This document shows positions 36,977 to 45,551 of a DNA stretch of 64,000 bases, one piece after another; position 1 is the first letter of the stretch; each line of letters starts with the position of its first letter. The DNA comes from Kitasatospora sp. SUK 42 (GTDB taxonomy: Bacteria > Actinomycetota > Actinomycetes > Streptomycetales > Streptomycetaceae). Where the stretch lies: NCBI RefSeq assembly GCF_015776785.2, contig NZ_LFMD02000003.1, forward strand, positions 1,706,330 to 1,770,329. The letters are read 5' to 3'. The position numbers were made by a program, and so were the translations under genes. The notes beneath the pieces were generated by a model. It was not told the DNA's origin. It saw nothing but the letters and a program-made list of their open reading frames with translations, and ran no database searches.

Positions 36977-37792
36977 GTGACAGAGCTTCCCCCGGTCGAG
37001 TACGGCCTCGCCGTCGAGCGCTACCTGGCCGCCTCCGGGCTCGCCGAGGGCTCCCGGCGGATCTACCGGATCGCACTCGGCACCTGGGCCTGGGCGCTCG
37101 CCGACCGGCCCGCCCCGACCGGCCCCGAACGGCGGCGCGCCCGGCCGCCCGTACTCCCGCTCGCCCTGCTCGACCACCCGGACGCCGCCGAACGGCTGCG
37201 CACCGCCGTCGCCCTGCGCGGCGCCACCACCGACCCGCGCACGCTCAACCGCGAGCTCTCCACCCTGCGCGCGGCCGTCGCCTGGTGGCGCGCCCAGGGC
37301 TGGACCGACGGCGACCCGACCGCCGACCTACGCCCGCACCCGCTGCCCGAACCGGCCGCAACCGCGGGACCATTGACCCCCGACGAGCTGCGCACCCTGT
37401 TCGCCCTGCGCGCGCCGCTGCGCGAGCAGACGCTGTGGCACCTGCTGCACGAATCCGGCGCCGCCATCGAGACCGTGCTCGCACTGAACACCGACCAGCT
37501 CGACCTCCCCCACCGCCGCACCCACCCCCGGCCCGGCCGCACCCCCGTCACCTGGCGGCCCGGCACCGCCCGGCTGCTCCCCCTCCTCATCGCCGGCCGC
37601 GCCACCGGTCCGCTCCTCCTCACCGACCGCCGCGCCCCGGCCGGCACCCCCACCGCCGACCGCTGCCCGCACACCGGCCGCGCCCGCCTCTCCTACCGCC
37701 GCGCCGCCGAACTCTTCACCGCCCACACCCGCCCGCTGTCCGACCCGCCGGGCCCCGGCTGGACGCTCCGGCAGCTGCGCGCCGGACGGTAG
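36977..37792 (+). pseudogene. Truncated tyrosine recombinase/integrase
   Basis: 271 codons from a GTG with AGAAGG upstream. N-terminal SAM-like core-binding domain (VERYLAASGLAEGSRRIYRI, TLNRELSTLRAAVAWWRAQG) and the start of the catalytic domain (LTPDELRTLFALRAPLREQT, LWHLLHESGAAIETVLALNT). The first catalytic Arg expected in this last helix is missing (AAIET), and the frame stops at GWTLRQLRAGR, where box II (HxxR) should begin, so the second Arg and the nucleophilic Tyr are absent. It cannot recombine DNA; it may persist as a DNA-binding protein or be decaying. Confidence 0.7.
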
Positions 37793-38139
37793 GGGCCGGA
37801 CGGCAACGAGGCGGTGGTCCCGGACCGGGACCACCGCCTCAACGCGTCTGGGAGTCAGCCGATTTCTGTCGCGAAGGAGCCGACCGCCGCCGTTACGAAG
37901 CCGATGGGTGGCCGTGACACGACCGGCCGAGGACCGCGACACGGCGCTCATACCTTCGCTGTCGACGCCCCGGCCGTACGGGCCACAGGGCGTCCGCGAC
38001 GAGGACGGACGCGTCCGGCGCCGACGACGGACGTCCGCGACCGCGGCCGTCACGCGAGCAGTGCCGCCCCACGTGCGCGACCGCGTGACGTGCCCCGTAC
38101 CGAAGACCGACGCAGCAACTTCACGAGGAGATCCACCGC
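37793..38139. other. Intergenic region
   Basis: About 350 bases with the terminator at 37808-37840 and otherwise no gene, repeat or promoter I can support. GAGGAG before 38140 is the ribosome-binding site of the next gene. Confidence 0.5.
37808..37840 (+). terminator. Hairpin after the recombinase fragment
   Basis: Near-perfect palindrome, 16-bp arms 37808-37823 and 37825-37840 around a single base (so an effective loop of about five). Confidence 0.85.
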
Positions 38140-38613
38140 ATGAGCAGGATCCGTACCGACCGCTCGCCCGCCCGCCGCGTCCTGGCGGTCTGCGCCATGA
38201 CCGGCGCCGCGCTGCTGACCACCCTCACCGGCGGGCAGGCCTGGGCCGACGGCGCGCCGAAGCCCACCCCGGCCGCGCCGGGCGGCGCCGTCCCCGCGCC
38301 CGCCGTCTCCCGCCCCGCCGCCACCCCGACCCCGGCCGCCCCGGGCGGCGCCGCTCCCACCGCCACCCCGACCCCGGCCGCCCCGGGCCGCGCCGCTCCC
38401 ACCGCCACCCCCGCCGCCGTCCCGTCGCCGGTGCCCGGCGGCACCGGCTCGCAGGTCCGCGAGGTGCCGAAGGGTGCCGCACAGGCCGGGGACGGCTCCA
38501 GCGCCTCCGACGGCTCCGGCCTGATGCTGGCGGGCGGCGGCGCCGTCGCGGCCGTCGGCGCCGGCGCGCTGGGCTTCGCCGTCCTGCGCCGCCGCTCCGG
38601 TGCGCGCGGCTGA
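38140..38613 (+). CDS. Secreted Pro/Ala-rich protein with C-terminal membrane anchor
   Basis: 157 residues: signal peptide (RRVLAVCAMTGAALLTTLTG, AWA), a linker of repeated ATPTPAAPGGAAP units, and a C-terminal hydrophobic helix followed by RRRSGARG. The shape copies a sortase substrate, but no LPxTG or LAxTG precedes the helix (SASDGSGLMLAGGG). Its last 14 bases overlap the start of the sortase gene, so the two are translationally coupled and may work together. GAGGAG precedes the ATG. Role unknown. Confidence 0.75.
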   Translation: MSRIRTDRSPARRVLAVCAMTGAALLTTLTGGQAWADGAPKPTPAAPGGAVPAPAVSRPAATPTPAAPGGAAPTATPTPAAPGRAAPTATPAAVPSPVPGGTGSQVREVPKGAAQAGDGSSASDGSGLMLAGGGAVAAVGAGALGFAVLRRRSGARG

Positions 38614-39457
38614 CACCGGTCCCGAGCCCGCCGGGCACCCCGGCGCCCTTCCCCCGTACCCGGCCGGTGGGGGAAGCGGCGCCGGGGCCGCCCCGACGGA
38701 CGGGACCGGGCCCAGTCGCAGGCGCGGTCAAGGACCCGGTCGCAAGCACGGTCAAGGACCCGGTCGCAGTCACGGTCACGGGCGCGGACGGGGTCGCGGG
38801 CGGCGCCGCGCCGGGCGGCCCGGCCCGAGCGCCCTGCGCCGTACGGCCTTCGGCACGGCGGGCCTGCTCTGCCTGGTGCTCGGCACCACGCTGGCGCTGT
38901 CCGGCCGGGCGGAGACCCCGGTGGTGCGGGTGGAGACCTCCGGGCACAGCACCGTGAACACCCCGCCGGCCCCGGCCCCGGCCCGGGCCACCACCGCGCC
39001 GAAGCCCGTCGCGCCCTCCCCGCCGACCCGCCTGCTGGTCCCCGCCGCCGGCGTGGACGCGCCGGTGGCCGACCTCGGCCTGAACCCGGACGGGACGGTC
39101 CAGGTGCCGACGGCCGACCGGGGCGACGAGGTCGGCTGGTACCGCAACGGCCCCACCCCCGGCGAGACCGGCCCGGCCGTCCTCATCGGGCACTACGACA
39201 CCGTGCACGGCCCGGCGGTCTTCCGGAACCTGCCGAAACTGCGCCCCGGCGACCTGATCCAGGTGCGACGGGCGGACGGCGGCACCGTCGACTTCAAGGT
39301 CCGTACGCTGCTCCAGGCCGCCAAGGACCACTTCCCCACCCAGGAGGTCTACGGCGACACCCCGGCGCCCGCCCTCCGGCTGATCACCTGCGGCGGGCGG
39401 ATCGGCCAGGACGGCCACTGGACCGACAACATCATCGTGCTGGCGGACCCGGCCTGA
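38600..39457 (+). CDS. Class F-like sortase
   Basis: Membrane transpeptidase. 285 residues: a cytoplasmic tail rich in Gly/Arg/His (GRKHGQGPGRSHGHGRGRGR), a membrane helix (AFGTAGLLCLVLGTTLALSG), a Pro linker and a C-terminal sortase barrel: RLLVPAAGVDAPVADLGLNP, LIGHYDTVHGPAVFRNL (catalytic His) and LRLITCGG (catalytic Cys). The Arg usually found near the DN pair is not obvious (HWTDNIIV), so activity is probable but not certain. Starts with GTG inside the previous gene. The LAxTG protein at 4.1 kb is more likely a class E substrate than one of this enzyme. Confidence 0.85.
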   Translation: MRAADTGPEPAGHPGALPPYPAGGGSGAGAAPTDGTGPSRRRGQGPGRKHGQGPGRSHGHGRGRGRGRRRAGRPGPSALRRTAFGTAGLLCLVLGTTLALSGRAETPVVRVETSGHSTVNTPPAPAPARATTAPKPVAPSPPTRLLVPAAGVDAPVADLGLNPDGTVQVPTADRGDEVGWYRNGPTPGETGPAVLIGHYDTVHGPAVFRNLPKLRPGDLIQVRRADGGTVDFKVRTLLQAAKDHFPTQEVYGDTPAPALRLITCGGRIGQDGHWTDNIIVLADPA

Positions 39458-39612
39458 CCGCGGCCCGACCCGACCGCGACCGGGCCTGACCTCTGCCCGA
39501 CCCGACCGCGACCGGGCCCGGTTAGGGTCGCGGTCGCGGTCGGAACCGCAGGCCGCCGTCCGTGCGACCTAGCACCCAGGGACGCCGCAGACCAGGAGGA
39601 CGAGCACCGACC

Positions 39613-40485
39613 GTGGCAGCGATACCCCGACCCCGCCGCCGGACGGCCGCCCTGCCGGTGGCCGTCCTCACCGGCCTGGCCGCCCTCCTCGTCCTCGCCG
39701 CCCTGGTCCTCGGCCGGTCCACCCCCGGCGGGCTGAGCGACCACGGGCCGGCCCAGGCCGTCACCCCGCCCCCGAAGTCCGTGCCGCTCTGGCCCGGCCT
39801 GGCCACCCCGACACCGGCTCCACCCGCCGCCTCCGTCACCCAGGAGCCGCCGAAGCCGATCCCCGGCCTGACCGTCCCCGGCCGTGACCTCACCACCGTC
39901 GACGTCCGTGCCCTCCTCGGCAAGGACCCTGCGGTGGGCCCGGAGGAGCGGCGCTCGCTCGACTCCTGCACCGAGTGCGAGGTCCGCAGCCCGGAGTTCC
40001 GCGACCTCACCGGGGACGGCCGGCAGTCGCTGATCACCGCCGTCACCACCCCCGGGCCGATCGTGCTGCACGTCTACACCCTCGCCGAGGACCGCGTCCT
40101 GCCCATCCTCCAGGTGTCGGTCCAGCACAACTTCAGCGCCGAGACCGTCGGCTCCGACCTGAAGCTGTACGAGCTGACCAGCGCCAACGTCCGGACCAGC
40201 AGCTACTACCACTGGGACGGGGTCCGGCTCTCGCTGCAGGAGCGGCGGCAGGAGGGCGTCAGCCTGATCCCGCCCACCGGCTCGACCGCCGAGCCGACGG
40301 CCGGTCCCTCCCCCGTCGCACCGGGAACAGCCCCCGGCGCGGCCGTCCCGTCCCCGTACCCCGGCCACCCGACCTTCCGGCCGACCGCTCGCCCGACCGC
40401 TGCGCCGACCGCTGTGCCGACCCCTGCGCCAACCGCCCCCTCCGCCCCCTCCGCCCCTGCCGTGCTCCCGGAAGCGAAGCGATGA
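39613..40485 (+). CDS. Membrane-anchored accessory protein of a two-component system
   Basis: 290 residues from a GTG behind CAGGAGGA. N-terminal helix (AALPVAVLTGLAALLVLAAL), Pro linker, a folded outer domain of about 150 residues with CTECEVRSPEFRDLTGDGRQ (Cys pair, and a DxTGDG pattern as in FG-GAP/calcium-type loops) and SAETVGSDLKLYELTSANVR, then a Thr/Ala/Pro tail. Its stop overlaps the response regulator start (ATGA), so all three genes form one operon. Probably a sensor partner reading an envelope or ligand signal (inferred from context). Confidence 0.75.
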   Translation: MAAIPRPRRRTAALPVAVLTGLAALLVLAALVLGRSTPGGLSDHGPAQAVTPPPKSVPLWPGLATPTPAPPAASVTQEPPKPIPGLTVPGRDLTTVDVRALLGKDPAVGPEERRSLDSCTECEVRSPEFRDLTGDGRQSLITAVTTPGPIVLHVYTLAEDRVLPILQVSVQHNFSAETVGSDLKLYELTSANVRTSSYYHWDGVRLSLQERRQEGVSLIPPTGSTAEPTAGPSPVAPGTAPGAAVPSPYPGHPTFRPTARPTAAPTAVPTPAPTAPSAPSAPAVLPEAKR

Positions 40486-41267
40486 CCCCCGCAGCCACCC
40501 CCGCCCAGCCGCACATCCTCCTGGTCGAGGACGACGAGGTGATCCGCGAGGCCACCCGGATGGCGCTGGAGCGCTACGGCTTCCCGGTCACCACGGCCGC
40601 CGACGGCCTGGAGGGGCTGGAGGCCTTCCACGCCGTCCGCCCCGACCTGCTGCTGCTGGACGTCATGCTGCCGCTGCTCGACGGGGTCGGCCTCTGCCGC
40701 CGGATCCGCGAGGAGAGCCAGCTGCCGATCCTGATGATGTCGGCGCGCACCGACCCGGTGGACGTGGTCTCCGGCCTGGAGGCGGGCGCGGACGACTACG
40801 TCGTCAAGCCCTTCGAGAGCGCCGTCCTGGTCGCCCGGATCCGTACGGTGCTGCGCCGCGTCCGCATCGTCCCGGGGCCTCCCGACACGCCGCCGTCTCC
40901 GGGCGCCCCGCTCGTTCCGGAGACCCAACGGGCCCCGGAAACCCCACCGACTCCGGAGACCCCGCCCTCCCCCGTCACCCTGCGCAGCTTCGACGGCCTA
41001 CAGGTGGACACCGACAGCATGGAGGTGCGGGTGGACGGCCGTCTCGTCCCGCTCACCCCCACCGAACTGCGACTGCTGCTGGAGTTCACCGCCGCGCCCG
41101 GCATCGTGCTGGAGCGCACCACCCTCCTCGAACGCGTCTGGGACTACGAGTGGGGCGCCGACACCCGGGTCGTGGACGTCCACGTGCAGCGGCTGCGCGC
41201 CAAGATCGGCTCCGGCCGGATCGAGACCGTCCGCGGGTTCGGCTACAAGCTGCGGCGCCCGGCATGA
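40482..41267 (+). CDS. OmpR/PhoB-family response regulator
   Basis: 261 residues: receiver domain (ILLVEDDEVIREATRMALER; phospho-Asp in LLLLDVMLPLLDG; Lys in DDYVVKPFES) and C-terminal winged helix (LTPTELRLLLEFTA; RVVDVHVQRLRAKIGSGRIE; VRGFGYKLRR). The linker between domains is unusually long and made of repeated Pro/Glu/Thr (PETPPTPETPPSP). Overlaps its neighbours on both sides by ATGA, giving translational coupling with the accessory protein and kinase. Regulon unknown. Confidence 0.93.
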   Translation: MTPAATPAQPHILLVEDDEVIREATRMALERYGFPVTTAADGLEGLEAFHAVRPDLLLLDVMLPLLDGVGLCRRIREESQLPILMMSARTDPVDVVSGLEAGADDYVVKPFESAVLVARIRTVLRRVRIVPGPPDTPPSPGAPLVPETQRAPETPPTPETPPSPVTLRSFDGLQVDTDSMEVRVDGRLVPLTPTELRLLLEFTAAPGIVLERTTLLERVWDYEWGADTRVVDVHVQRLRAKIGSGRIETVRGFGYKLRRPA

Positions 41268-42469
41268 CGCTGCGTCGCCAGATCGCCACCGCCGTCGCCG
41301 CCATCTCCGTCCTGGTCGCGGTGGCGGTCGGCCTGCTGGTCCACCGGGCGATGATCCGTCAGCACGTCGACCAGGCGCGCACCGCCGCGCTCACCGTCCT
41401 CGACTCGTCGCTGGCCGAGTACAAGCGCAGTGGCGACGTCACCGGCCGGGGCGCGGCCCTGAACGACCCGGCCCTGCCCGGCCGGCTGCGCACCCTCTCC
41501 GCCGGCGGCCGGCAGGGCACGGTGCTCGCGGCCGACGGGCAGGGCGAGTCGATGTGGGCGGCCGGGCCGGTCCGGGACGGGGCGTTCTCCGTCCGGGTGG
41601 ACTTCACCCAGGACCGCCGGTCCATCGCCGACCTGGACCGGATCATCCTGCTCACCGTCGTCGCCGCCGTCTTCACCACCGTGCTGGCCGGCGTCCTGGT
41701 CGCGGACCGGATCAGCCGCCGCCTGCGCACCGCGGCCACCGCCGCCCGGGGCATCGCCGCCGGCGGGACGGACACCCGGATCGGCGAACTCGTCGACGGC
41801 CGGGACGAGGTCGCCGACCTCGCCGCCGCCGTCGACCTGATGTCCCGCACCCTGCACCGCCGTCTGGAGGACGAACAGCGCTTCACCGCCGACGTGGCCC
41901 ACGAGCTGCGCACCCCGCTCACCGGCCTGGTCACCGCCGCCGAACTGCTGCCGCCCGGCCGCCCCACCCAGCTGGTCCAGAACCGGGTCCAGGCACTGCG
42001 CGCCCTGGTCGAGGACCTGCTGGAGGTCTCCCGCCTGGACGCCGACGCCGAGTCACCCGACCTCTCCGCCGTCCCGCTGGAACGCGCGGTGCGCCGCACC
42101 GTCACCCTCACCGGCCTGGACGTCACCGTCGAGGTCGCCACCGACGAGCAGGTCCGCACCGACCTCCGCCGCCTGGACCGCATCCTCGGCAACCTGCTCC
42201 TCAACGCCCACCGCCACGGCGCCGCCCCGGTCCTCCTCCACGTCGACGGCCGCCGCATCACCGTCCGCGACCACGGCCCCGGCTACCCCGACGACCTCCT
42301 CCAGCACGGCCCGCAGCGCTTCCGCACCAACGCCCCCGAACGCGGCCGCGGCCACGGCCTCGGCCTCACCATCGCCACCGGTCACGCCCGCGTCATCGAC
42401 GCCACCCTCACCTTCACCAACCACCCCACCGGCGGCGCCCTCGCCACCCTCGTCCTCCCCCCGGACTGA
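41264..42469 (+). CDS. Sensor histidine kinase
   Basis: 401 residues: two membrane helices (TAVAAISVLVAVAVGLLVHR and RIILLTVVAAVFTTVLAGVL) around an outer sensor segment of about 95 residues, a HAMP-like helix (RISRRLRTAATAARGIAAGG), HisKA with FTADVAHELRTPLTGLVTA, and a short ATPase domain (GNLLLNAHRHG in place of the usual NLLxNAxxxxP, DHGPGYPDD, RGRGHGLGLTIA). Partner of the preceding response regulator. A terminator follows at 42489-42523. Confidence 0.92.
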   Translation: MTLRRQIATAVAAISVLVAVAVGLLVHRAMIRQHVDQARTAALTVLDSSLAEYKRSGDVTGRGAALNDPALPGRLRTLSAGGRQGTVLAADGQGESMWAAGPVRDGAFSVRVDFTQDRRSIADLDRIILLTVVAAVFTTVLAGVLVADRISRRLRTAATAARGIAAGGTDTRIGELVDGRDEVADLAAAVDLMSRTLHRRLEDEQRFTADVAHELRTPLTGLVTAAELLPPGRPTQLVQNRVQALRALVEDLLEVSRLDADAESPDLSAVPLERAVRRTVTLTGLDVTVEVATDEQVRTDLRRLDRILGNLLLNAHRHGAAPVLLHVDGRRITVRDHGPGYPDDLLQHGPQRFRTNAPERGRGHGLGLTIATGHARVIDATLTFTNHPTGGALATLVLPPD

Positions 42470-42488
42470 CCCCACCCCCGAAACACAC

Positions 42489-42523
42489 GGAGGGCCGGCT
42501 CGATCCCACCGAGCCGGCCCTCC
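42489..42523. terminator. Terminator between kinase gene and tRNA-Thr
   Basis: 14-bp perfect stem GGAGGGCCGGCTCG / CGAGCCGGCCCTCC, 7-base loop; serves the kinase operon and possibly the convergent tRNA. Confidence 0.85.
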
Positions 42524-42534
42524 ACACGTACACG

Positions 42535-42608
42535 AGCCCCCTGTCGGGTTCGAACCGACGACCCCCGCTTTACAAGAGCGGTGCTCTGGCCAGCTGAGCT
42601 AAGGAGGC
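42535..42608 (-). tRNA. tRNA-Thr (anticodon TGT)
   Basis: 74 bases on the minus strand. Acceptor GCCTCCT pairs with AGGGGGC (one G-U pair), D-arm TTAGCTCAGCTGGCCAGAGC, anticodon arm CCGCTCTTGTAAAGCGG with loop CTTGTAA (anticodon TGT), and T-arm GTCGGTTCGAACCCGAC. CCA is not encoded, as is frequent in streptomycetes. Confidence 0.93.
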
Positions 42609-42748
42609 ACGGTGGCCGTCCGCGATGGATCACGGCGGCACCGGGGGGCAGTCTACCGGGCCCGGGTGGCGGGGTGGGGGGATATCCGAGGGTTGGCGGG
42701 GTGGGGCGGGCGTGATGGAACCGATGCCGAAAACGGGTCTGAGGGGGG

Positions 42749-42777
42749 CTGACAAGCGGCGGACGCGCAGGTAGCGT
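42749..42777 (+). promoter_or_regulatory. msiK promoter
   Basis: CTGACA (42749-42754), a 17-base spacer, TAGCGT (42772-42777). The DasR-like site begins 20 bases downstream, covering the expected early transcribed region. Confidence 0.65.
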
Positions 42778-42797
42778 CGCCGGAAGTCGGCTCGAAC

Positions 42798-42813
42798 AGT
42801 GGTTCAGACCAGT
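42798..42813 (+). promoter_or_regulatory. DasR-like operator at msiK
   Basis: AGTGGTTCAGACCAGT agrees with the DasR responsive element (AGTGGTCTAGACCACT-like) at 13 of 16 positions and has palindromic arms TGGT / ACCA. The same 12-base core TGGTTCAGACCA occurs at the promoter of the AA10 gene at 58.1 kb. Confidence 0.65.
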
Positions 42814-42891
42814 GGCGGTCGGCGGAGATGCACCGACCCCCTTTACTCGGATCGTCCGGCACGTTCCTGCCGGTGAAGGAGAAGAACGACC

Positions 42892-43983
42892 ATGGCTTCT
42901 GTCACGTACGACAAGGCGACCCGCATTTACCCGGGGGCGGACAAGCCCTCGGTGAACGAGCTGGACCTGCAGATCGCGGACGGCGAGTTCCTCGTCCTGG
43001 TCGGCCCGTCCGGCTGCGGCAAGTCGACCAGCCTGCGGATGCTGGCCGGCCTGGAGGACGTCAACGCCGGCGCGATCCGGATCGGCGACCGGGACGTCAC
43101 CCACCTGCCGCCGAAGGACCGGGACATCGCCATGGTGTTCCAGAACTACGCGCTCTACCCGCACATGAGCGTCGCCGACAACATGGGCTTCGCGCTCAAG
43201 ATCGCCGGCGTCAACAAGGCGGAGATCCGCACCAAGGTCGAGGAGGCGGCGAAGATCCTCGACCTCACCGACTTCCTGGACCGCAAGCCGAAGGCGCTCT
43301 CCGGTGGTCAGCGCCAGCGCGTCGCGATGGGCCGCGCGATCGTCCGCCAGCCGCAGGTCTTCCTGATGGACGAGCCGCTGTCGAACCTCGACGCCAAGCT
43401 CCGCGTCTCGACCCGTACCCAGATCGCCGGCCTGCAGCGCCGCCTGGGCATCACCACCGTGTACGTCACCCACGACCAGACCGAGGCGCTCACCATGGGC
43501 GACCGGGTCGCGGTGCTCAAGGACGGTCTGCTGCAGCAGGTCGACACCCCGCGCAACATGTACGACAAGCCCGCCAACCTCTTCGTGGCCGGCTTCATCG
43601 GCTCGCCGGCCATGAACCTGGTCGAGGTGCCGCTGGTGGACGGCGGCGTGAAGTTCGGCGGCTCGGTGGTCAACATCTCCCGCGAGGACCTGGCCGGCGC
43701 CGGCACCGACAAGACGGTGACCGTCGGCATCCGCCCCGAGCACTTCCAGATCGTCGACGCCGGCGGCCTGGAGGGCGTCGCGGTGACCGTGAACGTGGTC
43801 GAGGAGCTCGGCTCGGACGGCTTCGTCTACGGCACCACCCGGATCGGCGGCGAGGACAAGGAGCTGGTCGTCCGCGTCCCGGGCCGCCAGATCCCGACCC
43901 GCGGCGAGACGATCCACGTCGTGCCGATCGCCGAGGAGACCCACGTGTTCGCCTCCTCCTCCGGCGTCCGCCTGAGCAGCTGA
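42892..43983 (+). CDS. msiK: MsiK, shared ATPase of sugar ABC importers
   Basis: ATP-binding subunit that energises several sugar importers (cellobiose, maltose, chitobiose) encoded elsewhere. 363 residues: Walker A GPSGCGKST (38-46), Q-loop VFQNYALYPHM, signature LSGGQRQRVAMGRA, Walker B VFLMDEPLSNLD, H-loop YVTHDQTEA, and a C-terminal MalK-type regulatory OB domain (IGSPAMNLVEV; VGIRPEHFQIV). No permease or binding-protein gene is adjacent, as expected of MsiK and unlike ordinary UgpC. GAAGGAG precedes the ATG. Probably repressed by DasR through the site upstream. Confidence 0.93.
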   Translation: MASVTYDKATRIYPGADKPSVNELDLQIADGEFLVLVGPSGCGKSTSLRMLAGLEDVNAGAIRIGDRDVTHLPPKDRDIAMVFQNYALYPHMSVADNMGFALKIAGVNKAEIRTKVEEAAKILDLTDFLDRKPKALSGGQRQRVAMGRAIVRQPQVFLMDEPLSNLDAKLRVSTRTQIAGLQRRLGITTVYVTHDQTEALTMGDRVAVLKDGLLQQVDTPRNMYDKPANLFVAGFIGSPAMNLVEVPLVDGGVKFGGSVVNISREDLAGAGTDKTVTVGIRPEHFQIVDAGGLEGVAVTVNVVEELGSDGFVYGTTRIGGEDKELVVRVPGRQIPTRGETIHVVPIAEETHVFASSSGVRLSS

Positions 43984-44012
43984 CGGCGGGCCCCTCGCAG
44001 GGGCCGGCCATC

Positions 44013-44055
44013 GCACGGAACCCGTCGGGCCCCTCCGGTCCGGCGGGTTCCGTGC
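44013..44055 (+). terminator. msiK terminator
   Basis: 16-bp stem (44013-44028 with 44040-44055, one G-U pair), 11-base loop. Confidence 0.85.
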
Positions 44056-44160
44056 GTACACCCCCGCGTCAACCCGGTGCAGGGACGAACCCGGACACCG
44101 CTTCACTCGATGGTGTAACGGAGGGCGATCCTGCCCGTACCCACCGCTACTCTCCTGAGG

Positions 44161-44607
44161 GTGAAGCAGCTTGTGCGCCGTATCGGCCAGACCGTCGCCC
44201 TGACCCTGCCGGTCGTCCTGGTGACCACCGGCACCCTCGCCGTGACCAGGGTCCCGTGGGCCCCGCCGACCGGGCTCGACCAGCAGGTCGTGGCGGCCTC
44301 CAGCGGCGACGGCGCCGGGATCGGGCGGTCCACCGCCACCGCCGGGAAGGCGCCGGACGGGCTCGCCCCGCAGGAGTCGCTGCGGGTGGCCCTGTTGGAC
44401 GAGCTGCGGGCCAAGAACCCGTCGGCCGCGCTGGACCTGCTGGAGCGCTCGATGCGCGAGCAGCCCTCGCTGACGCCGTACTGCACCTCGCTGGCCACCG
44501 AGTTGGGCAAGGCCGCGGTGCACAAGTACCAGGGCGACGTCCAGCGGGCCCGTTCCTTCGCCCGCCCGGTCTGCGACGGTTCCTTCGCGGCGGGCGTCAC
44601 CGGCTGA
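44161..44607 (+). CDS. Small exported or membrane-anchored protein, unknown function
   Basis: 148 residues. N-terminal signal anchor (VRRIGQTVALTLPVVLVTTG), a low-complexity stretch, then a helical C-terminal domain (SLRVALLDELRAKNPSAALD, LLERSMREQPSLTPYC, LATELGKAAVHKYQGDVQRA) with two Cys. GTG at 44161 lies seven bases after TACTCT (44148-44153), a leaderless pattern. Between msiK and the nucleotidyltransferase, 49 bases before the latter. No named family. Confidence 0.75.
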   Translation: MKQLVRRIGQTVALTLPVVLVTTGTLAVTRVPWAPPTGLDQQVVAASSGDGAGIGRSTATAGKAPDGLAPQESLRVALLDELRAKNPSAALDLLERSMREQPSLTPYCTSLATELGKAAVHKYQGDVQRARSFARPVCDGSFAAGVTG

Positions 44608-44656
44608 CAACTCCCTGCGGTGGGCGCCCTGTTGGCGGGCGCCCTATTGTTCAGGC

Positions 44657-45436
44657 ATGACCGCTGACTCCAGCCCCACCGCCGACCTCGCGTCCCCGCA
44701 GCCCCGGCCGACCACGACGCCCGTCACCCAGGCCGTCATCCTGGCCGGCGGCCAGGGCTCCCGGCTGCGCCCGTACACGGACGACCGCCCCAAGCCGCTG
44801 GTCGAGATCCCGGGGACGGGCACGCCGATCCTCGGCCACCAGCTGGCCTGGCTCGCCTCCGAGGGCGTCGCCGATGTCGTGGTGTCCTGCGGGCACCTCT
44901 CCGACGTGCTGGAGGAGTGGCTCGACGGGGCGGACCTGCCGCTGCGGGTCCGCACGGTGGTCGAGGCCGAGCCGCTCGGGCGCGGCGGCGGCCTCAAGTA
45001 CGCGGCCAAGGCGCTGCCCCGGCCGGACGAGCCCTGGTACGCCACCAACGGCGACATCTGGACCCGCTTCAGCCTGTGCGAGATGGCCGCCTTCCACCAC
45101 GAGCGGGACGCCGTCGCGACGCTCGCGCTGGCCCGGCCGCGGATCCCGTGGGGCGCGGTGGAGACCGACCAGTTCGGCAACGTGCTGGACTTCATCGAGG
45201 CGCCGCCCTCGCCCTTCCTGATCAACGCCGGCCTGTACGTGTTCAGCCCGGAGTTCGCCGAGCTGCTGCCGGACGTGGGCGACCACGAGCGCACCACCTT
45301 CCCCCAACTCGCCCGCAGCAAGCGGCTCGCGGGCTACCAGCTGCCGCAGGGCGTGTACTGGCGCGCCATCGACACGGCCAAGGACCTCACCGAGGCGGCC
45401 AAGGAGCTCGCCGCGCACCGCGACAACTCCCGGTAG
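44657..45436 (+). CDS. Sugar-1-phosphate nucleotidyltransferase family protein
   Basis: 259 residues. NDP-sugar pyrophosphorylase fold: VILAGGQGSRLRPYTDDRPK (nucleotide-binding loop), PLVEIPGTGTPILGHQLAWL, EAEPLGRGGGLKYAAKAL, YATNGDIWTRF (metal Asp) and LINAGLYVFSPEF. There is no C-terminal beta-helix acetyltransferase domain, so it resembles mannose- or glucose-1-phosphate nucleotidyltransferase cores. Sugar and nucleotide unassigned. ATG lies six bases after TATTGT (44645-44650), a leaderless pattern. Confidence 0.88.
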   Translation: MTADSSPTADLASPQPRPTTTPVTQAVILAGGQGSRLRPYTDDRPKPLVEIPGTGTPILGHQLAWLASEGVADVVVSCGHLSDVLEEWLDGADLPLRVRTVVEAEPLGRGGGLKYAAKALPRPDEPWYATNGDIWTRFSLCEMAAFHHERDAVATLALARPRIPWGAVETDQFGNVLDFIEAPPSPFLINAGLYVFSPEFAELLPDVGDHERTTFPQLARSKRLAGYQLPQGVYWRAIDTAKDLTEAAKELAAHRDNSR

Positions 45437-45551
45437 GCGGTGGACGGTGGACGGTGGACAGTAGCCGGCGGACGGCAGGCCGCCCCCGGACACGACGAAT
45501 CGGCCGGGCGCTCCCCCACGGAGCCCCCGGCCGAAGTCGTCGCCGCCGCCG

